From Knoxdaviesia capensis (lineage: Eukaryota > Ascomycota > Sordariomycetes > Microascales > Gondwanamycetaceae), in the NCBI GenBank assembly GCA_001510575.1, contig LNGK01000006.1, positions 1,421,565 through 1,485,564 of the forward strand: 64,000 bases of DNA, given 5' to 3'. The notes under the pieces are model-generated. The model saw nothing but the letters and a program-made list of their open reading frames with translations. It did no database searches and was not told the origin of the DNA. Of the stretch, positions 35,187-48,275 are shown one piece after another; the stretch's first letter is position 1; each line of letters opens with the position of its first letter. The position numbers and the translations under genes were made by a program.

Positions 35187-36559
35187 TTTGGGGAGGAGGA
35201 TGGTGGGGAGAGGCAGTAGCAGTAACAGAGAGAGAGAGAGATGGAGAGAGAGATGGAGAGAGAGAGAAAAGCGTCGCGTCACACGGCGAATACTGAGGGG
35301 TTGATAGCATCGCACGAGGGAACCGAGACTGATTGGTAGTTCAAGAGAGCTATAAGGAAGCAATTGCTGGTATGAGAAGATGAGCACCGTGGTTAGGAAT
35401 CGAATGAAAAGCTACAGAAGATATCGTGATGAAATGATGAAGGGAGCAGAAAAAGAAAGAGAAGAAAAAAGACCCAGGAAAGAGCAGAATGGAATAATTA
35501 AAGGGTAGCAGGATTCCGAAAGGGACCCCGTAGCGACGATGAAACCTGCGTCATAGACTCTTTTTTTCTGCTCTTTATCTCTTGACGTCTGAGAACGGAT
35601 AAGAAAGAGAGAACTGAGCTTCGACGAGTTAGTCTTGTAGCACCAGACCTGCACGGGCCAATGAACAATGAGCGAAGTGGCGTGTTACTTTTGGATCTTT
35701 AGTTAACGAACAGCACATCCGGCCGTGAAGAGTGCGGTGATATGTACCTCAAGTAGGTATGTGCCTAGGTAGGTCTACCTACCATTCAAATACTTGCCAG
35801 AGGCAGAGAATCGCGCAGCTTCACCGAGAGTCCGAGACCAAGCTCTTCAATATCACCTGGCTGATTGATATAGGCCCGTCCCGAACTTGTACCAGATTCT
35901 GGGCCCCGAGTAACCCTTACGGATTGCGTTAGAATCTCGAAACTGGAGCCAGGTCGACAGGGCCGGTGGCTATGGTTTCAGAAAATGGGGGCCACGCTCA
36001 GTGGACAAGACGAGGCTACAGGGCTTTCGTCCAGGTCTTACAGTGGCTTGGCCGCTAAGCCTAACCCCAGCTCATCTCCTAAGCTGCCCCGGTTGGTACA
36101 AGTTAGCAGGGGCCGGGCATTTTCAACAGTACTTCCATCGAGCTTTCTTGACAGGTTCCTAAAAGTGGTGGAGCTGAGTTTGACACTGTGTTGGCTTTGT
36201 ACCCCTTAAAGCTGGATCCACCAGAGCAACTTTGGCTTGTATGCACAAGCTCAGGAGCTTGCACAAAATAATCCGTCAAGCCACACTTTGAACCGTGTGG
36301 ATCAATACAGTATACTGTTTTGTTTACTGTGCTGTAAAGGGGAGGGAAGAAAAACGCCAGACCCTTGCACAATTCAAAGTTCGCGACAGATTTCCTCTAA
36401 CGACCGCAGCTCATCCCCTACAGTGTGCATCACCACCGATTACACGATTTTCTTTTTCTTCACCCTCGTTCGTTATCGTGCTCTTCGTGTCTCTCGTTCC
36501 GTTCTTTCTGTCACCACCTCAACCCCTCTTTCTCCCACATCAATTCACAATCCGCCACC
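35187..36559. other. Divergent promoter region (PhoD-like / p24)
   Basis: Contains GAGAGAGAGATG repeats at about 35227-35268 in the PhoD-like leader and a cluster of TAGGTA/TACCTA words at about 35755-35785, including a GGTAGG...CCTACC inverted repeat. No gene seen. Confidence 0.55.
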
Positions 36560-37372
36560 ATGAGATTATCACTCCCCGTGTTTGGCCTCGTTGCGTGGCT
36601 TGCCTCCGAAGCCGTGGCCACCGGCTTGACCTACAAGGTTGCGGCTCACGAGAAGGCCTGCTTCTATACCACGGCCAAGAAGGCCGGCGAGAAGATTGTG
36701 TTCTACTTTGCTGTAGGTCCCCAGCTGCCACTGTTGTTGTGTATCTGGGCCCCGAGCGAGGCTGACTCTGTTGTTGTCTAGGTGCAATCCGGCGGCTCGT
36801 TCGACATCGACTACAAGGTTACCGGCCCGAACAGCAAGATCGTGTTGGAGGGCGAGAAGGAGCGTCAGGGCGACTTTGTGTTTTCGGCCACCAATCCTGG
36901 CGAGTACCAGTTCTGCTTCAGCAACGAGATGAGCACCTTTGCCGACAAGCTTGTCGATTTCGAGATTGCTGTACGTCCCCTCCTTTTCTTCACGCCTCGT
37001 CTGTCCGCCAGCAGCCAGCAGCCATTCGTTCACACGCCAAATTCCAAATCCTAACATACCATTCCGTCTTTCTTTGTATAGGTCGAGAACGAAGAGCGCG
37101 CCGAACTCCCGTCCAAGCAATCGGCTTCCCCCGAGCAAACGTCCACCTTGGAAGAGTCGATCCTCAAGCTCTCCGGCCAGATCTCCGTCATCACCCGAAA
37201 CCAAAAGTACTTCCGCACCCGTGAGAACCGCAACTTCAGCACCGTCCGCAGCACCGAGGGCCGTATTGTCAACTTTAGCTTGATCCAATGCGCTTTGATT
37301 GTCTGTATGGGCGCTCTGCAGGTGTTTATTGTCAGATTCTTCTTCCAAGGCGCACGCAAGGGTTACGTGTAA
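36560..37372 (+). CDS. p24/EMP24 family cargo receptor of ER-Golgi vesicles
   Basis: Three exons, 36560-36712, 36782-36970, 37082-37372; both introns are phase 0; 210 aa. Signal peptide at residues 1-20 (MRLSLPVFGLVAWLASEAVA). GOLD domain at about 24-115 with the two conserved Cys (KACFYT, YQFCFSN). Coiled-coil stem at about 130-175 ending in TRENRNFSTVRSTEGR. One membrane helix is followed by the short tail RFFFQGARKGYV, whose FF pair is the usual COPII export signal. p24 proteins shuttle between ER and Golgi and select cargo such as GPI-anchored proteins. The start lies in the good context GCCACCATGA. Subfamily (Erp-type) is not assigned firmly. Confidence 0.95.
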
Positions 37373-38036
37373 ACACAGCACCGCTTTATCGGACCGGCAC
37401 ATGCTGCTGCAATGCACACATTCACTTTTTTCAGTTGATCACGGCGATATATTATACAGCTGGTTTGGACTGGCACTGAACGGGCATGTATTGAGGGGGA
37501 AACGCCTAATGATTTCCGTCCATTCTGTGTGGATTTTTATATGAAGCTTATGGCACCGGGCACAAGGGGATGGGATTTTTATGATCCAGATGACCACCTT
37601 TCTTTTTTTCTTCTTTTTTTTGGCTCTCCTTTTTTTCTTGTCTTTTATATGGATCGTTCAGTTAGATTTTAATTTTCCTCCTTTTTTTGGCATCCATAAA
37701 AACCATTTGTTCATAACTAACTCATCGCCAGCAGGTGTAAAATCTTCACGCCAATTTTCGGCAGCCAGACAAACCTGGACACTTGGATTCTTCACTGTTC
37801 AGAGAGAGTCAAAACCCCCCCTGTATATCTGACTCATGTATTAGTCACTTTTTTTTTTTTTTCTTTTGGCACTTCTTGTTTTTTCATCAGTGTTTTTTTT
37901 TTGGTAAGATCAACCTGACGGCTGTACTTGCCTTGCTCCCAGCCTCAGTCAATCTTGGGAGGCTTCTTCCATTTTCATTTCCTTCATCAACCAATCTTTC
38001 CTGGACTTTTCGTCTCCAAGTGAAAACATCACAAAC
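37373..38036. other. Intergenic region between p24 and PRP45 genes
   Basis: T-rich downstream and leader sequence with several T8-T14 runs; no gene seen. Confidence 0.6.
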
Positions 38037-39904
38037 ATGGCATCTCTTGCATCTTTATTACCGAAACCCAAATATACGGGCGATGATAACGCCAGCCGAA
38101 GCGCTACCGAGCGTCGCGGGCCTCGAGTTGTTGCTGCTGGTGAGTTGGATGATAGCCAGATTGTTTTAAAGGTATGTGAATGTGCTTTTCTACTCGCTTC
38201 AGTAGATCGCGGTTGTCAAAGACTCAAGCTTTTTTTGGAGGCCTGCTAATAACATGCGTCTACGCGCTCCCTTTCATTTAGAGATCCGGCCCTCCTCCTT
38301 ACCAACAACGACACGGATGGCGGCCTCGCGCCCAGGAAGACTTTGGCGATGGCGGCGCGTTCCCTGAAATCTTTGTGGCCCAGTACCCGCTGGAAATGGG
38401 CCGCAAGAAGTCGGCGACGAGCACGGCCCTGGCGATTCAGGTTGACGGCGAGGGAAAAGTCAAATACGATGCGATTGCACGACAAGGCCACTCTGACACA
38501 CGTATCATTCATGCATCATTCAAAGATCTGATTCCCCTACGGCAACGGGCGGACGCGGGAGAAATCAACCTCAGCCGGCCCAGCGCCGAAGAGGTGGCAG
38601 CCACCGCCGAACGGACGAAGAATGCTCTCGCCGCACTAGTTAGCGGAGCGGTCGCCGCGCAAAAGCCAAAGAACGTCAACGCAGGCCCTCGTAAAGATGC
38701 CACATTCATCCGGTACACACCCGCCAACCAGATGGGCAACAGCGGCCAGAAGCAAGACCGAATTATGAAGATCGTCGAACGCCAACAGGACCCGATGGAG
38801 CCAGCCAAGTTCAAGCACAAGAAGATTCCTCGCGGCCCGCCCAGCCCACCCCCTCCGGTCATGCACTCGCCACCACGCAAGCTGACGGCGGAAGACCAGG
38901 AAGCGTGGAAGATCCCGCCGGTGGTTTCAAACTGGAAAAATCCCAAGGGTTTCACCGTTCCTCTGGACAAGCGGTTAGCAGCTGACGGACGGGGCATGAA
39001 GGAGGTGGCTATTAACGACAATTTTGCTCAGTTGTCGGAGGCACTGTACATGGCCGATCGTCACGCCCGTGAAGAAGTGCGCCAGCGCCAGATGATGCAG
39101 CAGCGGCTTGCGGAGAAGGAGAAGGCGCAGAAGGAAGAGCACTTGCGCCAGCTGGCGGCGAAGGCACGGGAGGATGCCGCAGCCCGTCGACGACCGACAG
39201 CGCGGTCGAAGTCGGGAAGCGTCAGCAGTGGATCAGAGGATGAGCGGACCCCGCGCCGGCGTAGACGCAGCCGGTCAGCCGACAGCGCGTCCGAATCATC
39301 GGATGGCGAGGAGGCAGCCATCCGGTCACGTGAAGAGGCTCGTCGCGACAAGCAGCGCGAAGACGAGCGCAAGTTCCGGCAGTCGCGCATGGGTACCGAG
39401 CGACGCATGCAGGTGATGGCGCGGGAGCAGAACCGAGATATCTCGGAGAGGATTGCGCTGGGGCTGGCGAAGCCGACACAATCGAAGGAAACCATGTACG
39501 ACTCCCGGCTGTTCAACCAGACCAGCGGGTTCGACAGCGGGTTTAACGAGGACAATCCGTACGACAAGCCGCTCTTTGCGGCACAGGAGGCTATAAGCAG
39601 CATCTACCGGCCCCGGGCCAACGCCGACGAAGACGAGGGCGAGGCGGGTGACCGCGAGATGGACAAGATCCAGAAGGCCAACCGCTATTCCGAGGTGCTA
39701 GGCAAGGGCCGCTTTAAGGGGGCTGAGGATGCGGAAGCGCGGGCGGGACCGGTCCAGTTTGAGAAGGACGCAGCGGACCCGTTCAACGTGGACAAGTTTC
39801 TCCAGGAGGTTGAGCAGCAGACGTCAACCAAGCGGAGCTATGGTCTCCAAGACGATGAGGGTGGCAGCAAGGGGAACAAACGGGCGAGAGTCGACGACGA
39901 TTGA
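38037..39904 (+). CDS. PRP45: PRP45, SNW/SKIP-domain pre-mRNA splicing factor
   Basis: Exons 38037-38171 and 38282-39904 (intron 110 bp, GTATGT...TTTAG); 585 aa. The SNW domain covers about residues 170-335 and includes the family-defining SNWKNPKGFTVPLDKRLA, preceded by a Pro-rich stretch (GPPSPPPPVMHSPPRKL). The C-terminal third is a charged, Arg/Glu-rich coiled coil with an RS-like patch (RRRRSRSADSASESS). The protein is a core component of the activated spliceosome (Prp19-associated) and stays through both catalytic steps; human SKIP also acts in transcription. The conserved N terminus (PKPKYTGDD) supports the start. Function assignment is firm. Confidence 0.96.
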
Positions 39905-41458
39905 TGGGCCGGCCCTATGTTGGACAAAAGAGTTTCCGTTTCTTTTCTTCTTTATTTCTTTTTTTCTTTCGTCTCTATTGGGAAGAGGAGTCTGCTTCCT
40001 TAGCCTTAGCATAATTGGAGGAAACCGAGCTGTTTCGATGTGTGCGGTTGTTTGTTTGTTGCACAGGGCCTAGTTATTGGATGAGAGTGTACATGTGCGC
40101 GTGTCCTGTGTGGTGTGTATCGTTAAACAGTCCCCATATTGGACCACGCGCTGCACGATGCTTAGATCTCTGAGGACTAAATGAGACAAGAAGACCTTGG
40201 CGCCGTCACATTGGAGAATGTTGGATCTGTGTATGCCACTGGTTCATTCACATGCAAACGCAGAGACATCCTTAGACGGCGAGACGGCGACACGCAGTCG
40301 GGTAGAGATGCCAATCGGGGTAGCTGCAGACACGGGATCTGAAAGAAGGAACACATCAAGAGTCAGGTCAGTGAAACACCATTAATTCACTTTTATATCA
40401 GCACCAACTTAACGTGAAGCCAAGTCAAGACAAAATGGCGTACGACAGAGAAGTGCTGCAGGCCAAATGTCAGAATTACGCAATGGCCCAACCAAAACTG
40501 TTTAGACATTATAGTATGCGGTTCTGCATGCCCCGAATTGGCCTCCGACCGCACTCGTAAGATTCAGAGCCGGTAACGACTGGCGATGCAACATGAGAAA
40601 ATCTCGCAGGTTTCCTCCATCCAGTTCGTTCTCAAGTCTAGTTGGGAGAGAAGCTCTTGAGAGGAGGTTTGTCGGTCCTAGGCCTGAGTTGCCGGACTAA
40701 ACCCTAACGTGCCTGTCTGCCTGGAGCATCCACCGAAACCCGCTGCGTTTGCCCCCCGCCCCGGGGGTTTTTTTATACGCGCAGACGCCCCCTGCAAAAA
40801 TCGGAAGGAACCACAAAAGCTATAGCTCAGCTCCCCGTCAAATATAGGCGCGACATGCGCTTCTTCCTTCCTTTTCATTTTCCTCCATTTGTTTCTTCCA
40901 TCTTTGCCTTCTTCTCTTCATCCTCTCGTCTCTGTTCAGTCCAATTCGTTCGGTCCATTCATATTGTTTCCAACAATTGAATGTATTCGAGCTTCACGCC
41001 CTGAATATCATCATCCCCGTTTCCCCCTTTTTCATAGAGGTCCCTTGGATACCGAGTTCTCTCCCTCTTCTCCTCTGTGTGTGCTCTCCTCATCTTACGA
41101 TATGCCAATGTCGTGGCTCTCACGTCCAATTTAGCTGGCTGTAGAACAGTGCTGTTCCTGGCATTGTGGCCTATTTTCGTTTCTGTTCCTTTTTGGCTTC
41201 TTGATTCCTGTCTCGTTGTCCATCGGGCTGGTTCTCTTCGCGTTGACTTGACTTTTCTAGGCAAACGAGGCTTGCCCACAGCCCAAGCCGTTAGAAGCCG
41301 ACGACATCTCGTTGATTATATATGACGACGATTTACGACGATCACGATTTTGATTAATCTCTAGAGCACCCCGTAGCCTGCAATTGATCTTTTCTATTTC
41401 CTTTTCTGGGTTTTTTATAATTTTTTTCTCTCGTCCGTCCTCTGTCCCCTACAGCATC
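39905..41458. other. Intergenic region upstream of VHC1
   Basis: PRP45 3' flank, then VHC1 promoter and a long pyrimidine-rich leader (about 40860-41450). A C-run/G-run/T-run junction lies at 40752-40775. No gene seen. Confidence 0.55.
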
Positions 41459-44400
41459 ATGGCCCGCGGATCCAAGCCCGTGGTGCCCGAACTCGGCGCC
41501 GTGAGAGGCTCCTCTCCGACCCGAAAACCGTCGGCCGGCGGAAAGCTTAGCGTCACTTCCGGAGTGTATATTCCGGTTTGTCTGAACATCATCAGTATTC
41601 TTATGTTCCTTCGTTTTGGTCTCATCATTGGCCAGATCGGCTTTCTGGGCATCATCGGTACAATTCCATCACACCTCCTGATTCCTCATAACTCTCCCAT
41701 AAGTGTCGCCTTGGACTAACACGTCTCCAATACCAAAAGGTCTCCTCATCATTGCCTACACGGTTGATCTTTTGACCACTCTCTCGCTATCAGCCATTGC
41801 CTCCAATGGCGAGGTTAAAGGTGGCGGAGCCTACTACCTGATCAGCCGCTCTCTTGGTCCCGAATTCGGAGGCTCCATCGGTCTCCTCTTCTTCCTCTCG
41901 CAAGTCCTCAACACCGCCCTGAACGTGGTTGGTCTGATCGACTGTATCCGTCTTAACGCTGGTCCCAGCTTCCCCCAGGGCTACTGGACCGGATACGGCC
42001 TGCAAACCATCGCCCTCGTCGTCTGTACTCTGCTGTGTCTTGCCGGCAGTGCCATCTTTGCTCGCGCTAGCAACGTGCTGCTTGTCATCCTCTGTGTGTC
42101 CATCGTCAGCATTCCCATCTCTGCCATCTTCAAGGCTCCCTTCCATGACGAAGCCCTAGGAATCGAGTTCACTGGCGTCAGTCTAAAAACCCTGACCGAG
42201 AACATGCTCCCGAACCCCAACAGCCCTGCCTTCCACGGCTTCTCCACCTTCCGGGATCTGTTCGGTATTCTCTTTCCCGCCACGTCCGGTATCTTCGCCG
42301 GAGCCTCGATGTCGGGTGACCTCCGGAACCCCAGCAAGTCAATCCCACGTGGCACCCTCTGGGCCATGGTCTCAACATTTGTTACCTACTTCATCGTCAT
42401 CCTTGCCATGGCCGCTAGTACCACCCACCTCTCGTTCCTCAACAACCCCAACGTCATCCCGTTAACAAATCTTTCTTCGTCGGTAGTGTTTGCAGGAGAG
42501 TTTGCGGTGACCCTGTTCTCTGCTCTCATGGGTGTTATCGCCTCGGCGAAGCTGTTGCAGGCCCTCGCCCGCGATCGGCTGCTCCCTGGCCTGTCGGTCT
42601 TTGGCAAGGGAACCAAAAAGAACGACGAGCCGATTTTGGCCGTCATGTTGACCTATGTGCTGGCTCAGATTGCCCTCCTGTCCGATTTGAACCAGATTGC
42701 TACTTTGATTTCCATGGGCTACCAGATGACCTTCTTCGTCATGAATCTCGCTTGTTTCTTACTCAAGATTGGCTCTGCTCCAAACTTCCGCCCAGCTTTC
42801 AAGTTTTTTAACTGGCAGACTGCATTTTCCGGGGCTCTTCTTTCGGCCTTGGCCATGTTTTTTATCGACGAAACCTATGCAACCGCTGCCGTCATTGTCC
42901 TTATTTTCCTCTTCTCGCTCATCCACTATCTCTGCCCTCCAAAGCGCTGGGGAGATGTCTCGCAAAATCTCATATATCACCAGGTCCGCAAGTACTTGCT
43001 ACGTCTGCGTCCCGAGCACATCAAGTTCTGGCGCCCGCAAATCATCCTTCTTATCAATGACCCACGGAACCAAACTCGGCTCATCCAATTCTGCAATTCC
43101 ATGAAAAAAGGCTCGCTGTACATTCTAGGCCACGTCATCGTCACTGATGACTTCAATTCCGGCGTTCACGAAGCGCGGCTACAACAAACCGCGTGGGCAA
43201 ACTACATCGCCGAGGTCCCTCGTCTCAAGGCTTTTGTTCAGCTGGCCATGTCGCCCTCGGTCACCTGGGGAGTTCGCAACCTGATCCTTTCGGCTGGCCT
43301 GGGAGGCATGCGGCCGAATATTGCCGTGATCGGCTTCTACAACATGGACGAGCTTCGCAAGTCGCGTCCCCTAATCTCCATCCCAGAAGCCCCAACATCC
43401 CCCATCAAGCGTAAAGCCGCGTCTCAGACATCAGAGGCGAAATACCCACGCCGTCGCCGTGGTGATACTTCGGCCCGTCTGTTGTCTGGATTCCTACCCA
43501 CTGATATCATCAAGACGGAGGGCATGATGTCCCCCACTGAGTACATGACCATCCTAGAGGACCTGGCCCTGAGATATAAGCTTAACGTGGCTATCGGCAA
43601 GGGATTCGATAAACTTGAATCGCCTCATAGTGCTGAGCTAAATGCCAAGAAGTACATTGATCTGTGGCCTATCCAGATGTCTGCCGAGGTTATGGCCGAT
43701 GGAAAGAGTCTGTTGACGACCAATTTTGATACCTACACGCTCATTCTGCAGCTTGGGTTCATTCTTCGCTCAGTTCCAACCTACAAGAATGCTTACACCA
43801 TCCGAGTAATGTTGTTCGTCGAGTACGAGAGCGAGGTCAAAGAAGAGCATGCTAGAGTCAAGGCGCTCCTTGATAAACTTCGGATTGAGGCTGAGATCAT
43901 GGTGTTCTGCCTTTCAGGTGGAGACTTTGAAACGTACAACTTCATCATCAATGGCTCGTCAGGAGGAGACAGCGATACCCGTGACAACGTCAATCAGGTG
44001 CTGAAAGATGAAGACTGGTGGCAAGAACTGCTCAATTACCGTGGCCTGTCATCCTCTATGTCGAGTTCGGCCGAGTTATCATCTCTTGCTGCCATCATTG
44101 ATGCCACGGCGAACCGTCCGGGTGGATACAACCCGAACGCCAGCGAAGCCCAGAGACGCCGGCGCTCGAGTGTGGTTGATCTCGTTGACATTACGACGAA
44201 ACCTACAGTGGCACGACTGGCCCGGCTTGGAGTCACCTTTGGCATCCATACCAGCCGACTCGGAGACGATGTGTTTGAGTCCGATGGTGCCGATGAGGAT
44301 GAAGATGAGGAGTTCGGGGCCGGTGTAGTTGGCCGAACCGGAACCGGCATCGGTAGCGTTGGTATGATTTTCTCAGACTCGGAGAGTGAGCTGGAATCGG

Positions 44401-45575
44401 ATGATGGTCAACCCGGAGGCACCCTGACCGCTCTTGACTCCAGCCGCCGGCCCTTGCTGGCGTCTCTGATTCCTCGCTCCGGACCACCCCGGAAGCTGCG
44501 CCGCAATGGTCGCAACGGCGATGGTGATAATAATGGTACCACCTCAGCCGCTGCCAGCACCAGTACACCCATTCCGGAGTCAAGTAACTCTCGCCGCCGG
44601 ATTTCGAAGCAGGCGTCTTCGGGGTCTCGCATGCCTTCCAGAACTCAATCCAGCACACTTACCTCGTATGGCGCCATGCTGTCTACCCAACACACGAATG
44701 ACTCTCTGCACGAGGACTCACGCGAGGCAGCCGATTCACATCTCGATATTCCGAAAGTTCCGCGCACCCAGAGCATGCTTTCCATGAACCGCGGCCGCCA
44801 CCTGTCCCGGGACCGGTTCCCCGAGCTTCCGTCGTTGTCGTCTCGTCAGTCATCTGCGGTTCGCTTCTCTAGCCGGCCGGTGCCGGAGACGATGACTAAT
44901 GTCGACGGAGACTCCACCGGCCCGACCATCATGTTTGCCGGGAGCCACCTCGAAGTGGCCGCTCCGGATACCGAAAGGATTTCTCTGTCGCGCAAGTCGT
45001 CGTTCAGCCGGTTGCGGGAGGCCTCGACAGCCATAACCGAAGGAGGGGCTGGGTCTGGCCCATCCATCTCATCCGGTAACCCCTCCGCTCAACATCAACA
45101 GTCACAATCAGCGAAAGTCTCGTTTCTGGAGCCCACCTATCAGCAGGGCCGAGCCGGGCGCAAGATGTCAGCCATGTCGACAGTTGATCCGGCCACTGCC
45201 GACGACGCGTTTATCGAAGTGGCCGACGTGCTGAATTCGTACCGCAAGGCGTCGCGCGGAAGTGACGGCGGCGGTGAGTCGGATGACGCCGGTGCCGAAG
45301 GAGCCGATGGATCGCCGTACTCTACCCAGAACGTAGCGCTCTCGTTCAACGACCTGCCGAGCCGGGCGCAGCACTTGATTCTGAACGAGATCATGCGGCA
45401 AAATAGCCGCGACACCGCGGTTCTTTTTACTACGTTACCGATCCCGGCCGACGGAACAAGTCTCGACGAGGCAGCGAGTGTCTTGTATCTCTCAGATATT
45501 GAGGTGCTTTGCACGGACTTACCGCCGGTGCTTCTGGTCTTGAGTAATAGTATGACTGTTACTGTTGGGCTGTGA
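41459..45575 (+). CDS. VHC1: VHC1, vacuolar cation-chloride cotransporter
   Basis: Exons 41459-41657 and 41740-45575 (intron 82 bp); 1,344 aa. The membrane domain (residues about 35-500) is the SLC12 amino-acid/polyamine/organocation fold, starting with GVYIPVCLNIISILMFLRFG and containing GGGAYYLISRSLGPEFGG. The C-terminal cytosolic domain (from about 520) is long and contains Ser-rich, probably disordered insertions (about 840-1200). Fungal Vhc1 sits in the vacuolar membrane and co-transports K+ and chloride. The start at 41459 follows a good leader; an in-frame ATG at 41384 would add 25 hydrophobic residues and is less likely. The C terminus is longer than in plain SLC12 proteins because of the disordered inserts. 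Confidence 0.93.
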
Positions 45576-46099
45576 TTTTCTTTTTCCAGTGTCCGGCATA
45601 CACATCATGATCATAACCCTATTTTTTTCATTTCTCTGCACATTAGAATGGCTGTCTTATTCACATTTTTTATCACATATTAGAATCATATGGCAAGGGG
45701 GGAGTTTTCAATTATCTTCTTGAATCTTTAGCTTGAAGTTCTTTGTTCTGGGTATCACCAGACTATCTTTAGTGTTTTATATTCTTTTTTGGGGTGACTT
45801 GTTTGATCTGTGCTTTTAGGGAGGAATGGACTCACGTATACAAAGCACTGCAAGATATGTATGAATAGCTCTCCCGCCTTTGTTCGAAAGGCTGGCTATG
45901 CAAGCTTTAGTTATCTTTCATCTGCCTGCCTGTTTTTTGTCCTTGAATGAATTATTCTAAAAGTCACTTATATCCAGCACCACAAGAAAGTCAAATCAAA
46001 CTTTTCTCTTGCTCTACGAATCTCAATAGCCAGCTTGATACTCACTCACTATATATCCATATTCACATTCATATTCACATTCATATTCACATTGCCAAA
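45576..46099. other. Intergenic region with short TTCACA-type tandem repeat
   Basis: Flank between VHC1 and the next gene. At about 46058-46093 a 12 bp unit (CATATTCACATT) repeats about three times directly before the start of the following gene. Confidence 0.6.
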
Positions 46100-46885
46100 A
46101 TGCAATCACCACATCCCAAGTTGAGAGCCAGGACTCAAACGTGGTCATCCCGACTCGTCTCTGAAGTCAAAAACACTCTCCGCCAGCGGCCTCACTGGTC
46201 TTCTCCGCCGGAACCCCGCCCATCTTCATCTCGGGCTTCGGCGCCGCCGGCAGACCCGGTCAACGGCTTTCAGATGACCCATGAGCCCGACCGCCCCTCC
46301 ACCTCCACAGCCCGCATGGATATTCCCACCGACGGCGAATGTCTCGAGTACCTGCTACAAATGCATGCGCAACATGCCACCACGCGATCTGCAAGCCCCG
46401 GCCTCGAGCTCGAGCCGCGCCGAAGTCTCCGGCTCCCCCACCCATCCGCCCCCGAGACGCCATCTGTCGGCCTGCTGAGTATCTCAGCCTGCGCCCCCGA
46501 AGACCCGTCAGAAAAGGACGACGGCGACCGCCGGCCATCGCTCAGCCACTACCCCTCTGACAGCGAGTACAGTCAGGACGATGAGCCGATGTGGCCTCTC
46601 CCTGCACTCCAAAGCCCGCTGGCCATGGTTGAGATCCCGCAGAATCTTGACGGAGTGGATATTCCGAAGCCTCAGCATGATGGTCCGCGCCTGGTGGATC
46701 CGAGATTCTCATTCACTGAGGAAACATTGCATGTCAGGGTTCAAGGTGTCCATGAGGAGGAGTATCGCCGTAACGGGGCGCCGGAGAATGATGCGTATTC
46801 ATTTTTGGAATACTATTTCACTCGTCCTGGGACTATTCGGCATAGAGAGTTGAACCCTCCACGGGCCACCCATGACTGTATCTAA
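46100..46885 (+). CDS. Hypothetical protein, disordered, acidic
   Basis: Single exon of 261 aa. I chose the ATG at 46100 because the upstream in-frame ATG at 45947 would place a His/Ile repeat from the TTCACA microsatellite in the protein. The N terminus is basic (KLRARTQTWSSRLVSEVKN), the centre is rich in Ser, Pro, Glu and probably disordered, and the last 90 residues are more ordered, with DPRFSFTEETLHVRVQGVHE and a segment ending SFLEYYFTRPG. I do not recognise the family. It is convergent with the UBE2J-type gene 303 bp away. Coding status rests on the long open frame and third-position GC bias judged by eye. Confidence 0.65.
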   Translation: MQSPHPKLRARTQTWSSRLVSEVKNTLRQRPHWSSPPEPRPSSSRASAPPADPVNGFQMTHEPDRPSTSTARMDIPTDGECLEYLLQMHAQHATTRSASPGLELEPRRSLRLPHPSAPETPSVGLLSISACAPEDPSEKDDGDRRPSLSHYPSDSEYSQDDEPMWPLPALQSPLAMVEIPQNLDGVDIPKPQHDGPRLVDPRFSFTEETLHVRVQGVHEEEYRRNGAPENDAYSFLEYYFTRPGTIRHRELNPPRATHDCI

Positions 46886-47188
46886 TGTCGCTGCTTAGTT
46901 CATTATTGTACCTAGGGGGAATCTTATGTGTATAGGTACATCCAGAAAAAGAACAAGAAAAAAATGTAATAAAAATGTCTTCATAGAAGAGGAGGAAAAC
47001 AGTAGTTCTCCAATCCCTTAGTCTGCAATGTGTCAGTACCATGCAAAGAGCGTCAGAGGCACACACCGTCAAGGCTGTTTCCTTTTTAACAGACCTCATA
47101 ACCAAAGTCGGAAACCCAGAAAAGAAAAACCGCCCCGCACTGTACGCCGGAGAGAGCAAGAGATAAGGGCGGTTCCGCGCGCAAAAAC
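46886..47188. other. Short convergent intergenic region
   Basis: Shared 3' flank of the orphan gene and the UBE2J-type gene; nothing else seen. Confidence 0.6.
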
Positions 47189-48275
47189 TTAGTATCCCAT
47201 GAGAATCTTCAACACAATTGCGCCCAAAGCCATTATCACCGCAACAATTGCCACGTCTATCCACACTGGAACGTCTCCAGTCTGCGTCGTGGGCGTTGGT
47301 CTGGGAGGGTTTTGCATGGCAAAACGAGCGGGACGTATCGGAGCCGGTGGCGGCAGAACCGCCGGCGCCACCGCTCGAACTGGCAATGCCGCCGGTGCCA
47401 CGACGGGGGCCGGTGTGAAGGCCTGTGGCGGAACTGTCTGCACAAATCCTTCAGCAAGATGAGCAGACTCGGCTTCTTCCTCTGAAGTCGGAGGCGTTTC
47501 CTTTGCGCTACCTGGCTTTTCCATCTCGTCTCTAAATCCCAGCTTCAGTTCGGCGGGAATAACTGCGTCGGCTGGGGGGGAAGCGGTGGTATTCGACGAG
47601 GAGATTTGTTCGCACTCCTGGATGATCTCAAGGTTGGTCCGGCCACAAGATGGGCATCGATATGAAAGCGACTCGGAAGCAAGGCGGCGGCGCGAGGCCG
47701 CCGGCATCTCAAGGCCGCCGAGCTGACCTTGTGGGTCAGTCTCCATGAAGCTGCGAAGGCTGTAGACGGCATCTGTTGTTAGAAGGGCTAATAAGAAGAT
47801 CATACAGCGGGAAATAATCTGGTGGCAGGGGCAATATTCACATACGCAACAAGCGCAGTTCGAACGCCCCATGCGGGCTGCCACGTCTCTTCGTGATGGC
47901 CGCTTATACTGAGACAGATTTCGCGATTGGCCTCAAAGCGTCCGCTCGGGGTCATGACTCGAAAGCTCGGTGGTCGCAGCGGATATGAAGGTGGGAGGAC
48001 GATGCGACCGTGGTAGATGCCTTCGCCGTAAACTGAACTTGGCGGCCCACGGAAGGTAAAGTGCCACTCGAAGAGATCATTTTCCAGCGGGACGGCGGTG
48101 TAATCGGGGGACGGTGATTCTCGGAGCTCTTTCGCTTCTCTCACTATGGTCGCAAGGTATCGATTGATATTAGAGCGAGAACGAAGAAGAATAACGCAAT
48201 ACCAATAATGTGATACTCACAGATTCGCCGAATTGTCGGGGACTTCGTCCCGTAATTCGGAGCCGTCACCATCAT
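47189..48275 (-). CDS. UBE2J-type tail-anchored ubiquitin-conjugating enzyme (ERAD)
   Basis: Exons 48275-48221, 48143-47846 and 47759-47189; introns 77 and 86 bp; 307 aa (306 if the second of two adjacent in-frame ATGs is used). The first exon supplies SPTIRRIL, the canonical start of the UBC fold. The catalytic Cys is about residue 95 in ANREICLSISGHHEETWQP, the divergent non-canonical active site of UBE2J enzymes. After the UBC domain there is a Cys pair (YRCPSCGRTN), a Pro/Ala-rich linker, and a C-terminal membrane anchor (VAIVAVIMALGAIVLKILMG). The enzyme would sit on the cytosolic face of the ER and ubiquitinate misfolded proteins with Hrd1/Doa10-type ligases. Whether it is the functional Ubc6 or a second UBE2J1-like enzyme cannot be decided here. 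Confidence 0.93.
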
